Assembly (NCBI RefSeq): GCF_009936275.1
Contig: NZ_AP019797.1
Location: 108,501 to 172,500 of the forward strand
DNA: 64,000 bases
From: Rhodothermus marinus
Lineage (GTDB): Bacteria; Bacteroidota; Rhodothermia; Rhodothermales; Rhodothermaceae
Direction: 5' to 3'
Part shown: in pieces, positions 27,134 to 35,280 of the stretch
Layout: the number at the start of each line of letters is the position of its first letter
Numbering within the stretch: position 1 is the stretch's first letter
Notes under the pieces: generated by a model
What the model was told of the DNA's origin: nothing
Database searches by the model: none
What the model saw: only the letters and a program-made list of their open reading frames with translations
Program-made: the position numbers and the translations under genes

Positions 27134-27628
27134 TTACCTGAGAAAGGCGAACAGAAGGGCGATGAGGGTGCCGATCTGACCGACCCAGAAGATGAACATC
27201 CACCGGATCAGGTCCGCCCGGACGCCCGCAATGCGTTCTCCCATCTTTGCCATTTCTGAGGTGATACGGTTGTCTACGGCCGCGATCTGCTGCTGGAGTT
27301 TGGCTACTTCTTCGGTGATGCGTTGATCCAGCCGTTTTTCCGTCTCGGCAATTAACAACTTCAGCCGAGACGTCTCCTCCGTGATCCGGCTATCCAGCTT
27401 TGCAATTTCTTCCGTAATCCGGTGATCCAGCTTCGCTGTCTCCTCTGTGATCCGATTGTCCAGCCGTTTGCCTTCCTCGGTCACCCGCCGTTCAAAACGT
27501 TCTTCCAGAATGCCCAGCAGGTTGTTGCGTTCGTGATGGGCCGCTTCGTTCAAAAGCGTGATGAGCGCCTCGACGCCGTCGTCGCCGAGTTTTTCGCGCA
27601 GAACTTTCGGTATGGTCAGAATCGCCAT
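27134..27628 (-). CDS. Coiled-coil membrane protein with 11-residue repeats
   Basis: The 164-residue protein has an N-terminal globular segment (about 1-45, TIPKVLREKLGDDGVEALITLLNEAAHHERNNLLGILEERF). A long coiled coil (about 50-140) and one C-terminal membrane helix (about 143-162) follow. The coil is built of consecutive 11-residue units on the pattern L-D-x-R-I-T-E-E-x-A-K (LDNRITEETAK, LDHRITEEIAK, LDSRITEETSR, LDQRITEEVAK), encoded by matching 33-base repeats. It looks like the LA_3696/DUF1640-type coiled-coil proteins. Function unknown. It converges on the DUF1028 gene with a 3-base gap. Confidence 0.82.
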   Translation of the reverse strand: MAILTIPKVLREKLGDDGVEALITLLNEAAHHERNNLLGILEERFERRVTEEGKRLDNRITEETAKLDHRITEEIAKLDSRITEETSRLKLLIAETEKRLDQRITEEVAKLQQQIAAVDNRITSEMAKMGERIAGVRADLIRWMFIFWVGQIGTLIALLFAFLR

Positions 27629-27703
27629 GCGTTCATGACGGCGTGGATTGCTTTTTCAAAAATTCGCGCTTTTCTTCGAAGGTTCCCAGTTTGCGGTGGA
27701 CCG

Positions 27704-28645
27704 CTACAGCGAAAGCGCACGCAGCGACTGCTGGAGGATTTCGGCCGAGCGGCGCAGGCCTTCCAGTTCGTCCGGAGCCAGCTCGGGGAGCACCCGGCCT
27801 TCGATGCCCTGCAGGCCGATCACGCAGGGAATGCTCAGGCACACGTCCCGAATGCCGTACTCGCCGTTCAGACGCACGCTCACGGGCAGCACGCTTTTTT
27901 CGTCGTCCAGGATCGCCTCGACCAGGCGAGCGATGACCACGCCGATGGCCGTGTTCGTGTACCCCTTACGCTCGATGATGGCGTAGGCCGCGCGGCGGGC
28001 CTCCTCGAAGATCTGCTGCATGCGCTCCCGATCGAAGGGGCGTCCCAGCACGGTGCGATCCAGAATGCGCTGGCCGCCGATAGCCACCTGGCTCCAGATG
28101 GCCACCTCCGAGTCGCCGTGCTCGCCCAGAATGTAGGCATGGACCGAGCGCGGATCGACGCCGTAGTACTGGCCCAGCAGCGCCCGGAAGCGGGCCGTAT
28201 CGAGCAGCGTGCCCGTCCCGATGATGTGCTCGGCGGGGCGCCGGCTGAGTTCCTGGGCCACGTAGGTGAGGATGTCCACCGGGTTGGTGGCCACGATCAG
28301 AATGGCATTTGGCGCGTGGCGGTCCAGCTCGCCGATGATTTCGCGGAAGACCTCGGCGTTGCGGTTGAGCAGGGCCAGGCGACTTTCGCCGGGGCGCTGC
28401 GCCACCCCTGCACTGATGATCACGATCTGGGCTTCTTTCAGATCGGCATAGGTGCCCGCCCGTACGGTCATGCTTCCCACGAGCGACTGGCCGTGCATCA
28501 GGTCCATTGCCTCGCCCTCGGCGCGGCGGGTGTCTTTGTCGATCAGGATCAACTCGCTGGCCAGTCCTTTGATGAACAGCGCATAGGCAGCGGCCACCCC
28601 GACGTGACCGGTACCGACAAGGCCGACAACGCGACGCTGCAGCAT
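27704..28645 (-). CDS. ldh: L-lactate dehydrogenase
   Basis: NAD-dependent enzyme reducing pyruvate to L-lactate. The 313-residue protein has GLVGTGHVGVAAA (8-20) for NAD binding. The specificity-loop Gln83 in AGVAQRPGESR is the lactate (not malate) determinant, Arg152 lies in LLDTARFR and the catalytic His176 in LGEHGDSE. The glutamine separates it from malate dehydrogenases, which have arginine there. It begins 75 bases upstream of the coiled-coil gene on the same strand. No fructose-1,6-bisphosphate site was assessed. Confidence 0.93.
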   Translation of the reverse strand: MLQRRVVGLVGTGHVGVAAAYALFIKGLASELILIDKDTRRAEGEAMDLMHGQSLVGSMTVRAGTYADLKEAQIVIISAGVAQRPGESRLALLNRNAEVFREIIGELDRHAPNAILIVATNPVDILTYVAQELSRRPAEHIIGTGTLLDTARFRALLGQYYGVDPRSVHAYILGEHGDSEVAIWSQVAIGGQRILDRTVLGRPFDRERMQQIFEEARRAAYAIIERKGYTNTAIGVVIARLVEAILDDEKSVLPVSVRLNGEYGIRDVCLSIPCVIGLQGIEGRVLPELAPDELEGLRRSAEILQQSLRALSL

Positions 28646-28741
28646 GGCAACAACAGGTTGCTTTTCGAAAGTCGTTCGCCTTCAAGTTACGGACGTGCCC
28701 TTTCGTCAATTGAAACGCTCCAGTTGAAGAACCGCTACCGT

Positions 28742-28775
28742 AAACAAAACCCCCGGCCTCACTGGAGACCGGGGG
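28742..28775 (-). terminator. Rho-independent terminator of the GDSL lipoprotein gene
   Basis: CCCCCGG at 28750-28756 pairs with CCGGGGG at 28769-28775 across a 12-base loop. On the minus strand GTTTTGTTTA follows. The stem lies 28 bases beyond the stop at 28803 and separates this gene from ldh. Confidence 0.8.
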
Positions 28776-28802
28776 AATTCCCACGCGTCCGGCTTGCTGT
28801 CC

Positions 28803-29984
28803 TTACTGCACCTGCAGATTGGTGCCGTAGACGGCGTTGATGGCTGCGGCAGCCTCCTGCGCCACCAGCCGGTGGGCGGCTGAGCTCGGGTGCACGCCGT
28901 CCAGGCTGAAGTAGGGACCGAACGGCTCGCTGCTGTTCACGTTCGGAAAGATCGGAATCTGCCCCTGGTTTTTGAGTTCGAGCAGTTTGACGTTCGGATC
29001 CAGGTAGGCCCAGCCCAGCTGGTCGGCCTGCTGTCTGATAAAGTTGTTGTACTGCTCAACGGTCTGGACGATGGTGGCCGTCTCTTCGGGCGAGAGCATT
29101 CGCGGGTCGTTCACACAGTCGAGCGTAACGGCCTGGCCCTGCATGGCAGCGGCCAGCAGTTCGCCGAAGGCGTACGAGAAGGGCACCAGGGCTGTCGCCC
29201 CCGTGGTGGCGCAGTTGTCGGCCACGTCGAACGTAGGCGGAAAGGCGCCGGCCTGCTCGGCCTGCGCGTAGGCGATGCCCGGCGAGAGGTGCGGAATGAC
29301 CGTCACGTTCGCCACGCCGATGAGCAGGCCGCCCTGCACGCCCATCGCCTGGAGCTCGTTCAGCATCTGCGTGTAGCGCTGCTGGAAGGTGTTGACCGGC
29401 GTGATAAGCGCCGGGTTACCGGCAATAGCCGCACCGAGTACGTCGTTGTTGCCGATCCAGACCGAAACGAAGGTCGGGCGCGCCTCGGCGGCAGCCTCGA
29501 GCTGGGTGCGGCCGCCCAGCAGAAGCAGGGTCAGTGTGTTGGCTGAAGTCCCCTCGCCCAGGTTGGTCAGCACGTCGATCACCTTGGCCCCGGGCACGGC
29601 CACGTTGTTGATGATGCGCGGCGGTGGCACCTGTCGGTAGGCGCAGAAGTCACCGGGCAGGCCGCCCAGACGCTCGCCCGTCAGGATGTTGACCAGCGGG
29701 GGCGGGCAGCCCGGATCCCGGAGCAGCGGCAGGTTGAAGGGCGTGCCCATCGCCTTTGCCAGCAATACAGGATAGGCCTGCTGCTGGAGCGTGGCGTTGA
29801 TGCCGCCGGACTGGTAGCCGGCCGTGATGCTGTTGCCGATGGCCACATAGCGGGCGAACAGCGCGCCACCGGTGGGTTCGGGGGGCAGCAGCCCTTCGTC
29901 ATGACAGCCGAGGGCGAGCAGCAGCAGGCCGAGCAGCCCCCAGCGCAGCGGTCGAAGCGTCATATGCCAGCGGTTGCGATTCAT
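28803..29984 (-). CDS. SGNH/GDSL-family lipoprotein
   Basis: A 393-residue SGNH hydrolase. The lipobox LALGC puts the lipidated cysteine at residue 27, so it is envelope-anchored. Block I is VAIGNSITAG with nucleophile Ser52, block III is WIGNNDVLG, and the catalytic Asp-His pair is in SLDGVHPSSAAH near the C-terminus. Such enzymes hydrolyse lipids or acyl esters. An AGGAAACC site precedes the ATG at 29984. It is followed by a terminator and preceded 27 bases upstream by the FadL-type porin, which suggests a joint role in lipid or ester uptake. Confidence 0.9.
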   Translation of the reverse strand: MNRNRWHMTLRPLRWGLLGLLLLALGCHDEGLLPPEPTGGALFARYVAIGNSITAGYQSGGINATLQQQAYPVLLAKAMGTPFNLPLLRDPGCPPPLVNILTGERLGGLPGDFCAYRQVPPPRIINNVAVPGAKVIDVLTNLGEGTSANTLTLLLLGGRTQLEAAAEARPTFVSVWIGNNDVLGAAIAGNPALITPVNTFQQRYTQMLNELQAMGVQGGLLIGVANVTVIPHLSPGIAYAQAEQAGAFPPTFDVADNCATTGATALVPFSYAFGELLAAAMQGQAVTLDCVNDPRMLSPEETATIVQTVEQYNNFIRQQADQLGWAYLDPNVKLLELKNQGQIPIFPNVNSSEPFGPYFSLDGVHPSSAAHRLVAQEAAAAINAVYGTNLQVQ

Positions 29985-30011
29985 GGTGATGGTTTCCTGA
30001 ATGGTCCGGGG

Positions 30012-31427
30012 TTAAAGCGAAACGCTGACGGTCACCGAAGCCACATGGGCGCGAATCTGGTAGAGACCGCTGTTGAGCGCCGGTGTGGGCTCGGTGCCCG
30101 GCGCGGGATCGACGACGCGGCCGCGCCGGTCGTCCTGCCGGACGTACTGGTAGGCCAGGTCCAGCATCACGCCGCGACCCAGTCGCCAGCCCGTGCCCAG
30201 CGTGACCAGGTTGCGGTTGGCATCGGGCAGCAGCGGCGTGACCGTCTTCGACGGCGCGGCGCCCTGAGCATGGGTGTAGCCCAGACGCACCTCCAGGATC
30301 GAACTGGCCTGAAAGAGCAGGCCGGTCCGGAGCGTGTGGGTGTTCCGGTAGTCCTGGATCCGTACGATCGGATCGCTTCCTTCCGGTTCAATCACAAGGC
30401 GTTCGAATTCGCCCCAGCCCGTCCACTGGTAGTCGAACAGGAGCGTCAGGTCCGGCGTGGCCTGCCAGCTGAAGCCGGCGGCGAACTGGGCCGGCATGGT
30501 GAGTTCGGTTTCCGCGTCAAGGTCGGCCAGCGGGCCCTGCGGTCCAAAAAGGCCCAGGCTGGCCAGCACCACGTCGAGCGGCGTACCGGCCGGGATCGTC
30601 TGGCCGCTCAGCTCGACCGTCGCCGGAATGATGATCCCGGTCGAAAGCGGGCTGAAGCGGATCGTGCCCGTGTAGTTCAGCTTGATGGCGCTCAGATAGC
30701 GGAGCCCGATCCGGAACTGCTCGGTCACCTGAAGGAGCATTCCGACGTGTCCGCCGAGGCCGTATGCCTCGTCGCTTTCCATCTTCACGTTGGCGAACGA
30801 GGTCCCGACCGGAATGCCCAGCGCGGCGAAGGGCACGCCGGGCAACGCTTCCTGCTGAGACAGATCGAGTTGTTGCCAGAGCGCGACGGTACTGACGGCC
30901 AGCACCGGTCCGGCGCCTACCATGACCCGGTCGGAGAACCGGTAGGCCAGCGTGGGCTGCAGGTAGGTGGTCTGCACGCGCGTCCGGTAGCTGACGAAGC
31001 TCCCTTCGAAGGTGCGCGGCCACCGGAGTTCCATTCCGTAGGGCATGTAGGCGCCGAAGCCCACGGACAGACCCGGCGCGGCCTGCACGGCCGCAAACAG
31101 GTGTGGCACCAGCACCGGGTGCTCTTCCAGGCGCGTTTCTTGCTCGGTGTAGTCGTCCGTGAAGCTGCCGTGGCTCAGATAGAGCGTGGCACCGGAGGCC
31201 ACGGCCAGCCGGTTGACCAGCGCCAGCCCGGCCGGATTGAGCGCCACGGCCGAGCCGTCCGTACATGGCTGAGCCACGCCGGTGCCGCCGCGCCCGAGCG
31301 TGCAGGTGCCCGGCGGATTCAGCGAAAAGCCCTGTCCCAGCGCGGGCAGGCTCAGCAGCAGACTGCAGAGTCCGACGAGAAAACGCTTCCGAAGACGCGG
31401 AAGCACAGCCCCTGTTGCGATGCGCAT
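30012..31427 (-). CDS. OmpP1/FadL/TodX family outer membrane transporter
   Basis: A 471-residue outer-membrane beta-barrel with a signal peptide (about 1-32, ending PALGQG). The FadL-type plug/hatch start, GFSLNPPGTCTLGRGGTGVAQPCTDGSAVALNPAGLA, follows. Alternating amphipathic strands run to the C-terminus, which ends SVTVSVSL with an aromatic-poor tail. FadL proteins take up long-chain fatty acids and other hydrophobic compounds. The ATG at 31427 was chosen because it directly precedes the signal peptide. It is followed by a GDSL lipoprotein gene, so an ester-hydrolysis and uptake pair is plausible. Confidence 0.9.
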   Translation of the reverse strand: MRIATGAVLPRLRKRFLVGLCSLLLSLPALGQGFSLNPPGTCTLGRGGTGVAQPCTDGSAVALNPAGLALVNRLAVASGATLYLSHGSFTDDYTEQETRLEEHPVLVPHLFAAVQAAPGLSVGFGAYMPYGMELRWPRTFEGSFVSYRTRVQTTYLQPTLAYRFSDRVMVGAGPVLAVSTVALWQQLDLSQQEALPGVPFAALGIPVGTSFANVKMESDEAYGLGGHVGMLLQVTEQFRIGLRYLSAIKLNYTGTIRFSPLSTGIIIPATVELSGQTIPAGTPLDVVLASLGLFGPQGPLADLDAETELTMPAQFAAGFSWQATPDLTLLFDYQWTGWGEFERLVIEPEGSDPIVRIQDYRNTHTLRTGLLFQASSILEVRLGYTHAQGAAPSKTVTPLLPDANRNLVTLGTGWRLGRGVMLDLAYQYVRQDDRRGRVVDPAPGTEPTPALNSGLYQIRAHVASVTVSVSL

Positions 31428-31586
31428 GGTGCTTTCAGAGCAGGTGAACGTTTGTTTAGTGCTAACAATAAAAAATTCCTGCAAAGAATTCAAAGGGGAG
31501 AGGGCGAACGGTGCAATTTTATCCCCCATCGGTCGGGAGCCAAAAATCAACCGGGGCGTAGTGTGGCGTTTTTGAATACACAGACC

Positions 31587-32597
31587 ATGCATTCCAACGG
31601 GCTCATGCGGATCGGTATCGTCTACGATCTGTTCGACGACTATCCCTGGGAGGTCGGCGAGCCGCCAGACGCCGACGCCGAAAACGAGCCGCCGGAGACG
31701 GTCGATGTGCTGGCGGCGGCCATCCGCAAACTGGGACACAGGCCCGTCCGGATCGGTACGGCTTACGATCTGCTGGTCGAACTACCGGATCTGCGGATCG
31801 ACTGTGGCATCAGCATCGCCGAAGGGGCCCGTGGCCGCAACCGCGAAGCCTACGCGCCCATGCTGTTCGAAATGGCCGGGATCCCCTACATCGGCTCCGA
31901 TCCGCTGACGCTCTCGCTCAGCCTCGACAAGGCCTGGACCAAAGATCTGGTCGCGGCCGCCGGGGTGCCCACGCCGCCGTACCGGACCTATGCCGGCCCC
32001 GAGGCCATCGATCCGCACGATCTGCCCGGGCCGTTTCCGTTGTTCGTGAAACCCCGGTACGAAGGCTCCTCGAAGGGGATCACGGCCGCCTCCAAGGTGC
32101 ATTCGCTGGAGGCGCTGCGCGAGCAGGTGGCCCGGCTGACGGCGACCTACCGCCAGGAGGTGATTGTGGAGCCGTTCATCGAAGGGAGCGAGTTTACCGT
32201 GGCCGTCATCGGCAACAATCCGCCCGAACCGCTGCCGGTGCTGCAGCGGGCGGTGGAGGCCACCACGGGCATCGGGCTGCACGCGCTGGAGCATCGCGGC
32301 ATGAAGCCGGCGGCCGCGCTCGAAGCGGCGCCCTACGTGCCGTTGACCGACGAGCTGGAGCGCTGCCTGCAACAACTGGCCGTGCGCGTCTACGAAAAGC
32401 TCCAGTGCCGCGACTTTGCCCGACTGGACTTCCGCGTCGATCGCGAGGGCAAACCGTGGTTTCTGGAGATCAATCCGCTCCCGACGTTTGCGCCCGACGG
32501 AACGTTTGCCATCCTTGCGGAATTGATGCAGCGGCCCTACGTGGACTTTCTGGCCGAGATCCTGCAACGCGGGCTCCGGCGTCTGGGCCTGGCCTGA
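31587..32597 (+). CDS. ATP-grasp ligase, D-Ala-D-Ala ligase-like
   Basis: A 336-residue ATP-grasp enzyme. ATP-grasp features are LFVKPRYEGSSKGI, EVIVEPFIEGSEFTVAV and the metal-binding end ARLDFRVDREGKPWFLEINPLPTF, the pattern of D-alanine-D-alanine ligases. The N-terminal domain (RIGIVYDLFDDYPWE...) is unlike classical Ddl, and the acidic start is distinctive. It therefore may ligate another amino acid or peptide. It is 34 bases ahead of a lysine-2,3-aminomutase-like gene on the same strand. An alternative ATG lies at 31605. Confidence 0.82.
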   Translation: MHSNGLMRIGIVYDLFDDYPWEVGEPPDADAENEPPETVDVLAAAIRKLGHRPVRIGTAYDLLVELPDLRIDCGISIAEGARGRNREAYAPMLFEMAGIPYIGSDPLTLSLSLDKAWTKDLVAAAGVPTPPYRTYAGPEAIDPHDLPGPFPLFVKPRYEGSSKGITAASKVHSLEALREQVARLTATYRQEVIVEPFIEGSEFTVAVIGNNPPEPLPVLQRAVEATTGIGLHALEHRGMKPAAALEAAPYVPLTDELERCLQQLAVRVYEKLQCRDFARLDFRVDREGKPWFLEINPLPTFAPDGTFAILAELMQRPYVDFLAEILQRGLRRLGLA

Positions 32598-32631
32598 AGA
32601 CACGGCATCGAAACTGCGGGGACGATCACGT

Positions 32632-33822
32632 ATGGCCTGTCCTCCTTTTGATTCCTCCCACCCCGAGTGGCGCGACTGGCGGTGGCAGATGCGCCATCGC
32701 ATCCATACGGCCGAGGAACTGTCCCGTTGGATCCATCTCACCGACGAAGAGCGCCGGGCGATCGAAGCCACACGCGGCGTCTTTCGCTGGAACATCACGC
32801 CTTACTATGCCAGCCTGATGGATCCGGAGGATCCGAACTGTCCCGTCCGGCGCCAGGTGGTGCCCCGCCTGGAGGAGCTGGCGCCGGACCTGATCGGCGT
32901 GATGGATCCGCTCGAAGAGGTGGCCCACTCGCCCGTCAAGAACCTGATCCACAACTACCGGGACCGGGTGGCCTTCTGCGTCACCAGCGAATGCGCCATC
33001 TACTGCCGCTACTGCCTGCGCAAGCGCATGGTGGGCGATGCCACCTTCATGATGCGGAAGGCGGAGCTGCAGGCGGCCATCGACTACATTGCGGCGCATC
33101 CGGAAATCCGGGACGTGTTGCTGACGGGGGGCGATCCGCTGACGCTGAGCGAGACGCACCTGGCCTGGATTCTGGATCGGCTCCGGGCGATTCCCCACGT
33201 CGAGATCATCCGCATCGGCACCCGGATGCCGGTCAAGCTGCCCTATCGGATTACGCCCGAGCTGTGTCGCCTGCTGGAACGCTATCATCCGCTGTGGATC
33301 AACACGCATTTCAACCATCCGAAAGAACTGACGCCCGATGCCGCCGAGGCGATCGATCGCCTGCTACGCGCCGGGATTCCGGTGGGCAATCAGACCGTGC
33401 TGCTGCGCGGGATCAACGACGACGTCGCCACGATGAAGGCGCTCTGCGAGGGGCTGGTCCGCATGCGGGTGCGGCCTTACTACCTCTACCAGGCGCAGCT
33501 CATCGGCGGCACCGCCCACTTCCGCACGCCCATCGAAAAGGGCATGGCCATCATGCGGGCGCTGCAGGGACGCACGACGGGCTTTGCCATCCCGAAGTAC
33601 GTGCTCGACACCCCTTACGGCAAGGTGCCGCTCGACGGTTCGTACGTGCGCGGACGGGCCGGCGACTACGTAATCGTCGAAACGCCGCGCGGGGTGCTCT
33701 GGGCCGAACCCAACCCGATTCCGCCGAACGAAGCGCTGCCGTTTCGTCTGCCCGAAATCCCCTGGCCGGATGCAGTCGATACGATCGACGTGGAGCAGCC
33801 GCTGCATACCGGGGCACATTGA
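32632..33822 (+). CDS. Lysine-2,3-aminomutase-like radical SAM enzyme
   Basis: The 396-residue protein belongs to the KamA/EpmB family of PLP-dependent radical SAM aminomutases, which move an alpha-amino group to the beta position. SAM-cluster cysteines are Cys121, 125 and 128 in CAIYCRYC, followed by LTGGDPLTL. The C-terminal YVLDTPYGKVPLD holds the PLP lysine, but the glycine-rich PGGGGK loop of clostridial KamA is shortened to PYGK. Substrate could be lysine or another amino acid. It follows the ATP-grasp gene by 34 bases. Confidence 0.88.
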   Translation: MACPPFDSSHPEWRDWRWQMRHRIHTAEELSRWIHLTDEERRAIEATRGVFRWNITPYYASLMDPEDPNCPVRRQVVPRLEELAPDLIGVMDPLEEVAHSPVKNLIHNYRDRVAFCVTSECAIYCRYCLRKRMVGDATFMMRKAELQAAIDYIAAHPEIRDVLLTGGDPLTLSETHLAWILDRLRAIPHVEIIRIGTRMPVKLPYRITPELCRLLERYHPLWINTHFNHPKELTPDAAEAIDRLLRAGIPVGNQTVLLRGINDDVATMKALCEGLVRMRVRPYYLYQAQLIGGTAHFRTPIEKGMAIMRALQGRTTGFAIPKYVLDTPYGKVPLDGSYVRGRAGDYVIVETPRGVLWAEPNPIPPNEALPFRLPEIPWPDAVDTIDVEQPLHTGAH

Positions 33823-33907
33823 CCGTGGGGATTGGTAGAAATAAATTGCATAATTTGTAGCGACTGTTGTATTTTCCTTTATGTCGCCTTCAGAAGGGCG
33901 TGTAACG

Positions 33908-35206
33908 ATGATTCGGGCAATGCTCTGGCTGCTTTCCATTGTCGAATTGCTGCTGGGATTTACGCTGTCCCAGCCGTGGCTCTACGTGGCCGGAGCGGCC
34001 CTGCTGCTGGTGTTGCTGGCGATTGCGCTGGTGGGCTGGCTGCGTCGCCGTCGTCGGAAACGCCCACCGGTGGTCATCCCGCCACCCCCTTCTTCGCCTG
34101 AAGAGGAACTGCAATCGCTGGGTATTCTGGAGATTCGTCCGCGGCCGCGAACCCGTCCCTCTGAAACACCCGCTGCCCCGACGACCTCGGAAGCCGCCGT
34201 TTCAGCGTCGGCCGAATCCGAGGCGGGGGTTTCTGAACCCCCGGAAACTGCGGCAAAGGCGCCGTCGGCGGAGGCGGCATCGCAATCCGAGCAGTCGGAG
34301 CCGCCGGTTTCCGAAGAGGTGCGCGATCCGGTGCTGACGCCCTGTCTGGACGCATTGCGGGCGGCTCTGGAGGCGCAGACCGTGGCGCTGCTGGTGCAGG
34401 AGGACGTCTCGCTCGAATACCGGGTGCTGGGAATCAGCAGCGAGATGGGCGGGGTGCCGCCCAGCTGGACATTCACGGCACCGGTGCCGCTGCTGGCGCC
34501 CAGCATGGTGGACCGGCCCGTCACGGTGCGAGAGGTTACCGGCGAGCTGTACGAAGCGCTCGGCTACTACACCAAGACACCGCCACGTGTGGCGGAGGTG
34601 GCGCTTTCGCCCATTCCCTTCACGCGGGAAGGCGCACTCTACTTCCTGGTGGCCGATGCGCCGGAGCCGGGACGGTTCGATCGGCTTTCGGCCTCGACGC
34701 TCCTGCTGGAGTTCGGGCGCCTGCTGGCTACCATCCTGGAACTCCAGCAGCCGCGCAAGGCGGCCAAAGCGCGGGCCTACCGTCCGCGCCGCGAGATCAT
34801 TGCCGAGGAGATGAGCTGGGCGCGGAGTCGGGGCGAGCCGCTGGCGCTGGCCCTGGTGCACCTGAACCGGGCCGATGCGATTGCCGCCGAGGGACCGGTC
34901 GCGCTGGCGGCCGCCGAGCAGGCCCTGAAGGCGGCCATTCAGGAGAGCGCCCCGGACCAGCGTGTGGAACGGTTCGGCGAACTGACCTACGGCGTGTTTT
35001 ACCGGGCGCCGGTGCCCGAGGTCGAGGCCTGGGCGGCCCGACTGCAGGCGCAGCTGGCCGAGGCCGGCGGCTGGCTCGAAGGTGGCGTGAGCATCGGCGT
35101 GGCCGTGCTGCAGGAGCGCCACCAGAGCCCCGAGCAGTTCCGGGCCGACGCCACCGAAGCGCTCCGCGAAGCCTACGAGACGGGCACCTGTACCATTCTG
35201 GAGTAG
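33908..35206 (+). CDS. Membrane protein with GAF-like and degenerate GGDEF domains
   Basis: The 432-residue protein has two N-terminal membrane helices (about 3-45) and a long Pro/Ser/Glu/Ala-rich linker (about 60-140). A GAF-like domain (about 145-290) precedes a C-terminal GGDEF-like fold (about 300-430). The active-site loop reads ERFGELTYGVF instead of GGDEF, so cyclase activity is unlikely. GVSIGVAVLQE marks the following strand. It may be a non-catalytic signalling scaffold or effector. The ATG at 33908 follows AGAAGG; an in-frame ATG at 33881 is possible. Confidence 0.7.
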   Translation: MIRAMLWLLSIVELLLGFTLSQPWLYVAGAALLLVLLAIALVGWLRRRRRKRPPVVIPPPPSSPEEELQSLGILEIRPRPRTRPSETPAAPTTSEAAVSASAESEAGVSEPPETAAKAPSAEAASQSEQSEPPVSEEVRDPVLTPCLDALRAALEAQTVALLVQEDVSLEYRVLGISSEMGGVPPSWTFTAPVPLLAPSMVDRPVTVREVTGELYEALGYYTKTPPRVAEVALSPIPFTREGALYFLVADAPEPGRFDRLSASTLLLEFGRLLATILELQQPRKAAKARAYRPRREIIAEEMSWARSRGEPLALALVHLNRADAIAAEGPVALAAAEQALKAAIQESAPDQRVERFGELTYGVFYRAPVPEVEAWAARLQAQLAEAGGWLEGGVSIGVAVLQERHQSPEQFRADATEALREAYETGTCTILE

Positions 35207-35280
35207 CGCATCATGGCGGATTCCGGTGTGTGGCTTTCCGGTTCGCCCTGGGGCAAGCCTGATCCGACAGAAAAACATCC

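Noticed and set aside
29901..31586. An upstream extension of the ATP-grasp gene in the same frame
   Set aside because: The extension overlaps the FadL-type and GDSL genes on the other strand and has no domain. The ATP-grasp domain starts after 31587.
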